From the NCBI GenBank assembly GCA_018671205.1, contig JABHIC010000178.1, positions 1 through 13,125 on the forward strand: DNA of 13,125 bases, read 5' to 3'. The stretch is from Gammaproteobacteria bacterium. Its GTDB lineage: Bacteria > Pseudomonadota > Gammaproteobacteria > GCF-002020875. Made by a program: the position numbers and the translations under genes. The notes beneath the pieces are model-generated. The model was not told where the DNA came from. It saw only the letters and a list, made by a program, of their open reading frames with translations, and made no database searches. This document shows positions 7,852 through 13,125 of the stretch, in pieces; position 1 is the first letter of the stretch; every line of letters starts with the position of its first letter.

Positions 7852-8928
7852 ATGAAAAAAATCAGCGTACTTTTCTGGATCTTCTCTCTGCTGCTGCCAT
7901 TGAGCGTGCCGGCGGAGGCTCCTCAGCTATTGAGGGTCGCGGGATGGGGGGGCTACGCTGATCCGGATCGAGCAGACAAGACCATTGGTTACCAGAGCTT
8001 TGAGAAGAGATTCAATGTCACCATAGCGTTCACACCGCTCAACAACCTGGATGATATTGTCTCCGTTGCAGAGTCGGAGCTGCACTACGATGTCTATATT
8101 GTCTCCAATGAGGGGATTCGGCTGCTCTACGATATGGGGCTGGTGAGCCCCATCAATCTGGATCTACTGCCGCACTATCAGGATCTGCATCACAACCTGA
8201 AGTACTCCGAATGGGCTCAATTTGACAGTAAGCTCTATGCCATACCCTGGGCCTGGGGCCCCACCGGCCTGATATACGACGAAGAGGCGGTGGTTAACCC
8301 GAATAGCTGGAATCTCCTTTGGGATCCCCAATATCGTGACAAGGTGGCGCTGTGGGATGACCCCTCCATGATCTGGACCACGGCACTCTCACTGGGCTAC
8401 AAAAATGTCTACAACCTGACCCAGTGGCAGTTATTCAATGTTAAAAATCGGCTATTGGCGCTGAACAATCAGCGTGTCATCTACTATCAGGGAGATGGGG
8501 ATGAGCTTGAGCTGGCCATGCAGGGGAAGATCGTTGCCTTCAACAGCAGGTACAACCCTTCCGCTCGCCTGAAAGCAGCCGGTAAAAATTTTGCCATGGC
8601 CATTCCCAAAGAGGGGGCGGTGGGGATGTTTGACAGCTACCTGATCTCCAAACGACAGGACCACCCAGAGCATATTGATTTCTCACACCAGTACATTAAC
8701 CACCAGATTAGCCCGGAGATACAGCAGGAGATGGTGCGGCTTACCGGGCTTGCCCCGGCAAATATTGAGACCCTGAGCCTGTTGACGCGGGAGGAGATCC
8801 ACTCGCTGCACCTGGATGATCCCAACTACTTTAACCGGATGCTGCTATGGAACCAGATGCCGCGTAAAAATCTCTATGAGCAGCTGCTTGAAGAGGTCAG
8901 AGAGAGCCGCAAGGTGTCGCAAAAGTAG
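7852..8928 (+). CDS. Periplasmic PotD/NspS-like binding protein, probable sensor partner of the adjacent kinase
   Basis: This 358-residue protein has a Sec signal peptide (MKK, hydrophobic core 6-19, AEA cleavage site ending at residue 23) and no lipobox cysteine, so it should be soluble in the periplasm. The mature part resembles the polyamine-binding family of PotD, PotF and NspS: WGGY at 32-35 (matching the ligand-stacking W and Y of PotD), YAIPWAWGPTGLIYD at 129-143, LWDD at 167-170, and FDS at 260-262 containing the equivalent of the conserved pocket aspartate. Other PotD pocket residues look changed, so the ligand may not be spermidine. No ABC permease or ATPase gene is adjacent. The sensor kinase starts 3 nt after the stop codon, suggesting signalling rather than transport, as with Vibrio NspS-MbaA. 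It has a strong GGAGGAAGGA ribosome-binding site. Confidence 0.85.
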   Translation: MKKISVLFWIFSLLLPLSVPAEAPQLLRVAGWGGYADPDRADKTIGYQSFEKRFNVTIAFTPLNNLDDIVSVAESELHYDVYIVSNEGIRLLYDMGLVSPINLDLLPHYQDLHHNLKYSEWAQFDSKLYAIPWAWGPTGLIYDEEAVVNPNSWNLLWDPQYRDKVALWDDPSMIWTTALSLGYKNVYNLTQWQLFNVKNRLLALNNQRVIYYQGDGDELELAMQGKIVAFNSRYNPSARLKAAGKNFAMAIPKEGAVGMFDSYLISKRQDHPEHIDFSHQYINHQISPEIQQEMVRLTGLAPANIETLSLLTREEIHSLHLDDPNYFNRMLLWNQMPRKNLYEQLLEEVRESRKVSQK

Positions 8929-8931
8929 GCT

Positions 8932-10443
8932 ATGTCCCTTAAACTTCGATTTTTTCTTGGCTATGGAGTGGGAGGGGTAACCTTCCTCTTTATCATCAGC
9001 TGGCTGGTCTTTCAGCGTACCGAGCTGACCATGGAGAGGCAGCTAACCCAGCAGTTTGAGGTCGATGCCAATGACCGTATTGAGGGGGTAATGCGCCAAT
9101 TTTCTGATCTCACAGAGCGCTTTCAGGCCGCCGCCAGGCTTCCGACCTTCAAGAGTATGCGCTTTAACCAGTTGACCCTGAACCCGGCAGGGCTCAAGAG
9201 CGATATGCGCCACCTAGAACTCTATTTCTACGACTGGATCAGGAACGAGAAGATATTAAAAGCGGTGAGCTTCATTGATATGGAGGGGGTAGAGCGGTTC
9301 CGTATTGACCCCTCCGGGATCAACAGAAACCTTTCCGACCACTCTCGAGACCCCCAACTCACAGAAACATTGAGCCGGGTGAACCCGAAAACCCATATCA
9401 TGCGACATTATGATACAGAGGATGGTCATCACGACCTGACCTGGCGGGTCCCTGTGCTGCTATCCAATGGAAAAAGTCAGGGTCTGCTGCAGTTTTATAT
9501 CTACCACCAGCAGGTCATGGACCGCTTTAGATATCTGACAATTTCAGCTACAGGAGAGGCCTGTGTGGTGCTGGAGGATCAATACCTACTGTTCAGCAGC
9601 AGTCAATCCAGTTGGTGTGAGGATGGGATCGAGAGTAGATGGAAATACTCCAAGGAGATCAAGCTCGCCGGCCAACGCTGGAAGTTCATCCTATCGGTTG
9701 ATCCGCAGAGTTACCTTGGCGAGATACAAAAGAGCCGAAAGAGTGTATTTCTACTGATTCTACCGCTGGTCTCCATGGTCGCACTCATTCTTATTGCGTT
9801 CGCTACGAGCCGTTTTACTGCCCGGATTAGCCGCTTGGTTAAAATTGCCAGGAACATGGGGGGAGGAGAGCACCCCATTGTCAAGAGAGAGCAGGTGGAT
9901 GAGCTGGATATATTGAAGAATGAGATGGTTCACTCGACACAGTTGATTGAGCAGAACAAAAGGGCACTGGAGAATTTCAACCAGAAGCTAGAGGTTGAGG
10001 TTGAACAGCGGACCAATGAGCTTGTCAAAGTCAACCGGGCAAAAGATGAGTTTCTCGCCTCAATGAGCCATGAGTTGCGTACACCACTCACCTCAATCAT
10101 CGGCAACAGTGAAATTCTGACGGAGACTCCGGTCACTGAGGATCAGGGTCAGCTGCTCCACACTATCACCGTCTCAGGCCGGAGCCTGCTCTCCTTAATT
10201 AATGACATCCTTGATCTATCCAAAATTGAGTCGGGTAAGTTTGAGATTGATTTTGCCCCCTTTGATCTGGCTACGTTATTAGACGAGGTAGGGCATATTT
10301 TCTCTATACCCGCTCGTGACTCTGGCCTTCTCTTTGAGACGAAACAGCAGGTGGAGCCAAAATTCCAGATCTGGGGGGATGGTAAGCGGATTGGGCAAAT
10401 TCTGATTAACCTTCTCGGCAATGCGATCAAGTTTACCGAATAG
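8932..10443 (+). CDS. Hybrid sensor histidine kinase, N-terminal part (ends at in-frame amber codon)
   Basis: These 503 residues are the sensor and kinase core of a membrane hybrid histidine kinase. A first membrane helix lies at about 9-27, a periplasmic sensor region at 28-270 (family not recognised, possibly Cache-like), a second helix at 271-291, then HAMP (about 292-340) and a coiled coil running to 370. The HisKA domain has FLASMSHELRTPL with phospho-acceptor H380. The ATPase domain begins, reaches the N-box (NLLGNAIKFTE, N493 and N497), and stops there at TAG. The missing G1, F and G2 boxes are read in the same frame immediately downstream, so this is one gene with a nonsense codon. 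On its own this product could not bind ATP normally. It starts 3 nt after the binding-protein gene with only a weak AAGGTG upstream, consistent with co-transcription and coupling. Confidence 0.85.
   Translation: MSLKLRFFLGYGVGGVTFLFIISWLVFQRTELTMERQLTQQFEVDANDRIEGVMRQFSDLTERFQAAARLPTFKSMRFNQLTLNPAGLKSDMRHLELYFYDWIRNEKILKAVSFIDMEGVERFRIDPSGINRNLSDHSRDPQLTETLSRVNPKTHIMRHYDTEDGHHDLTWRVPVLLSNGKSQGLLQFYIYHQQVMDRFRYLTISATGEACVVLEDQYLLFSSSQSSWCEDGIESRWKYSKEIKLAGQRWKFILSVDPQSYLGEIQKSRKSVFLLILPLVSMVALILIAFATSRFTARISRLVKIARNMGGGEHPIVKREQVDELDILKNEMVHSTQLIEQNKRALENFNQKLEVEVEQRTNELVKVNRAKDEFLASMSHELRTPLTSIIGNSEILTETPVTEDQGQLLHTITVSGRSLLSLINDILDLSKIESGKFEIDFAPFDLATLLDEVGHIFSIPARDSGLLFETKQQVEPKFQIWGDGKRIGQILINLLGNAIKFTE
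10441..10443 (+). other. In-frame amber codon interrupting the hybrid kinase gene
   Basis: The reading frame 8932-12039 would encode 1035 residues if this TAG (codon 504) were a sense codon. The N-box KFTE lies just before it and GGVVLSCWVDDD just after it, as in an uninterrupted HATPase domain. At this place many hybrid kinases have a polar residue such as Q, K or E; a CAG-to-TAG or similar single change would explain it. TAG ends at least three other genes here (HIT, binding protein, djlA), so amber is an ordinary stop in this genome. Confidence 0.85.
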
Positions 10444-10452
10444 GGGGGGGTT

Positions 10453-12039
10453 GTGCTCAGCTGTTGGGTCGATGATGATGCCCTCTATTTCTCGGTCAAA
10501 GATAGCGGTATAGGGATGTCCCCTGAGGTTTTGGATCGTCTCTTCCAGCCCTTTGAACAGGCCGACCAGTCGATCTCTCGCCGCTTTGGTGGCACCGGGT
10601 TAGGGCTTCACATCTCATGGATTTTGGCTGAGCATATGGATGGAACGATTGAGGTCTCCAGTGAGGAGGGAAAAGGCTCTCTGTTTGTACTCAAGCTACC
10701 GTATAGAGAGAGCGAACTGCCGGTTCAGAATCTAAATACAGCGGAGAACAGTGAATCGGTATTAACCGAACGCTTTGTCGGTGAGGTATTAATTGTAGAG
10801 GATACTCCCGAGCTACAGCAACTGGAGCGTCGTATCGTGCAGACGATGGGTGCCACGGTTACCCTGGCCAGCAATGGCGAGGAGGCCATAGAGCAGGTTC
10901 ATCAGCATAACTTTGACCTCATTTTGATGGATATGCAGATGCCGATAATGGATGGTCTGGAGGCGACAACCCGACTGCGGGGGGAGGGAGATCAAACACC
11001 TATTGTTGCACTGACGGCCAATGTGATGCAGAGACACCGAGAGCAGTTTGGTGAAGTGGGTGCAGATGGTTTCCTGCAAAAACCCATCAACAAGGTTGAG
11101 CTTCGGCAGATACTGAGGAGATACCTCAGGCTGGATAACCAGCGGTTGCCAGAGACCGAGCGGGCGCCCCGGAATCCGATCTGTAGTGAGGGGGCAAGGC
11201 TCCCCGATGGCTCAAGTTCCGTCACCTACCGCCCCCCTTACCCACTCCTGATCATTGATGATGAACACTCTGTTTTAGATCTGTATCAGACCGTATTGGG
11301 GGAAGAGGAGCCCTCTCAAGGGGAGAGTGTAATGGGTGATATAGAGGCACTTGTGGGGTTGCAAAAAGCTGAATCTTCGGTAGAGAAATATAGCCTCTCG
11401 CTGGCAAATCAGGGGCAAGTAGGGGTGGAGATGGCGCGTCTTGCACTGCAACAGGAGTGCCCCTTCCCCGTTGCTTTTATTGATATGCGCATGCCTCCCG
11501 GGATCAATGGGCTGGATACCGCCAAGGCGCTACGCAAACTGGATGAACGTATCTATATCGTTATTGTCTCTGCCTATTCAGACGTTGGTCTTCAAGAGAT
11601 CAATAGAGAGCTCAAACAGGGTGTGTTGTATCTACAAAAACCTTTTTCAAGGGATGAGGTTCAGCAGGCCGCAAAAATGCTGGTGCAGAACTGGTTAAAA
11701 GATCACCAAACCGCTCCTCCTGTTTTACAGAGCTCCGAGGCGGAGCAACCCTCCATCTCCGCGCAGGCTGAGGAGGAGGTCGATGAGGAGCTAATGGCGA
11801 TCTTTATCGACAGTACCACAAAAAATCGGAAAAACCTTACCCTAGCACTCTCAAACAAAGATTGGGATGGGGTAAGGGCAACCGCACATACGATCAAGGG
11901 TTCGGGGGCATCATTTGGTTACCCTGAACTCTCAAAACTGGCAGAGACACTACAGCTCGCGATTGATAATGGACCGGTGGAGCAGGTACCGGCATTGACA
12001 CATGATTTGGTGACTGAGTTGGGGAGGGTGTTGCCTTAA
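10453..12039 (+). CDS. Hybrid sensor histidine kinase, C-terminal part (HATPase end, REC, REC, HPt)
   Basis: Continues the previous coding region in the same frame. Taking the GTG at 10453 as residue 1, it has the rest of the ATPase domain (G1 DSGIGM at 17-22, F-box FQPFEQ at 31-36, G2 GGTGLGL at 46-52). Receiver 1 follows (about 111-224; D117, phospho-acceptor D160, K210). Receiver 2 (about 263-417) has D269/D270, phospho-acceptor D344 and K396, with an insertion of about 30 residues between the acidic pair and D344. A C-terminal HPt domain has AHTIKGSGASFG with H479. In full-gene numbering the phospho-sites are D667, D851 and H986. This is a phosphorelay layout of the BarA/TorS/ArcB type, although those carry a single receiver. 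The real start is uncertain: the GTG lies 9 nt after the amber stop behind a run of eight Gs, so a separate product would need reinitiation. No output regulator gene lies nearby. Confidence 0.83.
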   Translation: MLSCWVDDDALYFSVKDSGIGMSPEVLDRLFQPFEQADQSISRRFGGTGLGLHISWILAEHMDGTIEVSSEEGKGSLFVLKLPYRESELPVQNLNTAENSESVLTERFVGEVLIVEDTPELQQLERRIVQTMGATVTLASNGEEAIEQVHQHNFDLILMDMQMPIMDGLEATTRLRGEGDQTPIVALTANVMQRHREQFGEVGADGFLQKPINKVELRQILRRYLRLDNQRLPETERAPRNPICSEGARLPDGSSSVTYRPPYPLLIIDDEHSVLDLYQTVLGEEEPSQGESVMGDIEALVGLQKAESSVEKYSLSLANQGQVGVEMARLALQQECPFPVAFIDMRMPPGINGLDTAKALRKLDERIYIVIVSAYSDVGLQEINRELKQGVLYLQKPFSRDEVQQAAKMLVQNWLKDHQTAPPVLQSSEAEQPSISAQAEEEVDEELMAIFIDSTTKNRKNLTLALSNKDWDGVRATAHTIKGSGASFGYPELSKLAETLQLAIDNGPVEQVPALTHDLVTELGRVLP

Positions 12040-12085
12040 ACCTGGAACCCTCGGTTGAGCACGAAAAAGAGGCCCCCTTCTCCAG

Positions 12086-12871
12086 CTATTTTCTGCTCTC
12101 CTGAATCGTCTCATAGGCCGTACGAATCTGATGGGTCTTGTCGGTGGCCATTTTCATCATCTCCTCGGGCAGCCCTTTGGCCACCAGTTTATCCGGATGG
12201 TGCTGACTCATCAAACGGCGGTAGGCCCGCTTAATCTCTGCATCTGCGGCACCCTCTTTCACCCCCAGCGTCTCATAGGCATGCTCCAGCGTGGGTCGCT
12301 GACTCACTGTACCCGGACGTTGACCGGAAGAGGCGCGCACCATTGCCTCCAGTTGTTCGTAGATTCTGCGCTGAATCCCCAGTTCTGCCGCAATATGGAG
12401 CAGAATTTTACGCTCTGCCGGATGAAGCGCCCCATCCGCATAGGCAGCCTGCAGCTGGATCTCCATAAACATCTGCAGCAAGGTGGAGCGACGGCTCACC
12501 TCTTTGCGAAACTGTTTTAACACCCCATCGAGAGGAAAGTCGGGTTGTTTTCCCTCATTAAAGAGTTTTTCTGCTGCCACACGCAGTGAGGCATTAAGCT
12601 GCAGATGGTCCATCACCGCCCGTGCCATACGGATCTCGTCGGGTGTAACATGGCCATCTGCCTTGGCAATATGGCCCATCACTGAGAAGGTTGCGGTAAA
12701 GAAGGTGGTCTGTACCCGCTGCTGATCCCCCAGCCCCCACCCCTCTCCAGAGGTGAGTCGGCTCATTCCCCGGTCAAAATTATGGCCAAAGGTGGCCCCT
12801 ACCAGGGCTCCAATTGGCCCCCCCAGGATAAAACCGAATGTACCGCCTAATATTTTTCCTGCCCAGCCCAT
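12086..12871 (-). CDS. djlA: DnaJ-like membrane co-chaperone DjlA
   Basis: DjlA is an inner-membrane-anchored J-domain protein that stimulates DnaK; in E. coli it affects the Rcs envelope-stress pathway. The 261-residue protein has a glycine-rich N-terminal membrane segment (about 5-29, GGTFGFILGGPIGALVGATFG region) typical of the DjlA dimerising helix. A TerB-like helical domain follows (about 50-180) with two acidic repeats, KADGHVTPDE and YADGALHPAE. The C-terminal J domain (about 196-261) has the HPD motif at 225-227. Length and domain order match the family. AGGGGG precedes the ATG at good spacing. The stop is TAG, convergent with the kinase gene 46 bp away. A MITE-like element begins 32 bp upstream of its start codon, so its promoter probably lies within or beyond that element. 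Confidence 0.94.
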   Translation of the reverse strand: MGWAGKILGGTFGFILGGPIGALVGATFGHNFDRGMSRLTSGEGWGLGDQQRVQTTFFTATFSVMGHIAKADGHVTPDEIRMARAVMDHLQLNASLRVAAEKLFNEGKQPDFPLDGVLKQFRKEVSRRSTLLQMFMEIQLQAAYADGALHPAERKILLHIAAELGIQRRIYEQLEAMVRASSGQRPGTVSQRPTLEHAYETLGVKEGAADAEIKRAYRRLMSQHHPDKLVAKGLPEEMMKMATDKTHQIRTAYETIQESRK

Positions 12872-12903
12872 CGATGCCCCCTAAATGGCAATAACCCTCT
12901 GTA

Positions 12904-12957
12904 GGACACCTCTAAAAATTGCACTCACATAAAAATGACTATTTTTTAGAGGTACCC
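12904..12957. mobile_element. 54-bp MITE-like element, internally shortened copy
   Basis: The two ends are inverted repeats: GGACACCTCTAAAAA (12904-12918) and, on the reverse strand, GGGTACCTCTAAAAA (12957-12943), 13 of 15 identical. TGTA flanks both sides (12900-12903 and 12958-12961), fitting a 4-bp target duplication. The interior contains TTGCACTCACATAAAA (12919-12934), found again exactly at 13110-13125 in a longer copy. There is no coding capacity; it would need a transposase elsewhere in the genome. A 4-bp duplication is seen in IS5-type elements, but the parent family is not identified here. Confidence 0.65.
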
Positions 12958-13006
12958 TGTAATTTTATCAGCCTATCTTAACCTATTCCAACGCCTCACT
13001 TATTCA

Positions 13007-13125
13007 GGGCACCTCTAAAAATGCACTTTTTCAGTGATTGCTGCGTCAGCTCCGCAGTCGAATCCTCATCTGCTCGCATGTACACTGCGGGTCTCCGTGC
13101 GGTGCTTTCTTGCACTCACATAAAA
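13007..13125. mobile_element. Longer copy of the same MITE-like element, cut by the window edge
   Basis: The left end GGGCACCTCTAAAAAT (13007-13022) differs from that of the 54-bp copy by one base in 16. At the right edge the exact 16-mer TTGCACTCACATAAAA (13110-13125) of that copy reappears, so the right terminal repeat should follow just outside. The middle (about 85 bp) is absent from the short copy and is rich in inverted repeats: CTGCG/CGCAG (13041-13045, 13053-13057) and CCGCAGT/ACTGCGG (13052-13058, 13084-13090). It is non-coding. Confidence 0.6.

Noticed and set aside
10441..10455. Frameshift at the G run in the kinase gene
   Set aside because: The coding frame before and after the run is the same (both start at positions equal to 1 modulo 3); only the stop codon breaks it.
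8932..12039. Genome-wide reassignment of TAG to an amino acid as the reason for the split kinase
   Set aside because: TAG ends the HIT, binding-protein and djlA genes at positions that fit the normal family ends, so it works as a stop here.
12040..12085. Bidirectional terminator between the kinase gene and djlA
   Set aside because: The 46-bp gap has short G/C and A runs but no convincing GC stem followed by a T run in either direction.

Overview
The window looks like chromosomal DNA of a moderately GC-rich gammaproteobacterium. The clearest clue is the tightly packed order rpe-gph-trpE, an arrangement known from Pseudomonas and relatives. The TrpE, PriA, DjlA and HIT proteins also read like gammaproteobacterial family members. 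I see nothing that fixes the genus, and there are no rRNA, tRNA or CRISPR sequences.

Left part (1-4723): the C-terminal end of the replication-restart helicase PriA runs in from the left edge. It converges on a large reverse-strand gene for a three-part membrane protein: an LplT-like lysophospholipid flippase, a PlsC-type acyltransferase and an acyl-ACP synthetase fused in one chain. This would take up, activate and re-acylate lysophospholipid in one polypeptide. A small HIT-family protein is transcribed divergently from it, 38 bp away.

Middle (4744-7594): a compact reverse-strand operon rpe-gph-trpE encodes ribulose-5-phosphate epimerase, phosphoglycolate phosphatase and anthranilate synthase component I. 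Its genes overlap by 1 nt or are separated by 2 nt.

Right part (7595-12039): beyond a 257-bp divergent intergenic region lies a two-gene signalling unit. It encodes a secreted PotD/NspS-like periplasmic binding protein, then a membrane hybrid histidine kinase with the order sensor-HAMP-HisKA-HATPase-REC-REC-HPt. No transporter subunits accompany the binding protein, so it probably feeds a ligand signal to the kinase. The kinase gene is cut by one in-frame amber codon (10441-10443) inside the ATPase domain, with the frame open and well conserved on both sides. It is either a fresh pseudogene, a sequencing error, or a readthrough or split product.

Right edge (12086-13125): a reverse-strand djlA co-chaperone gene, with two copies of a small inverted-repeat transposable element (MITE-like) upstream. 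One is a complete 54-bp, internally shortened copy with a 4-bp target duplication. The other is longer and runs off the window.

The most interesting points are the amber-interrupted kinase with its binding-protein partner, and the MITE pair, whose missing end can be predicted.
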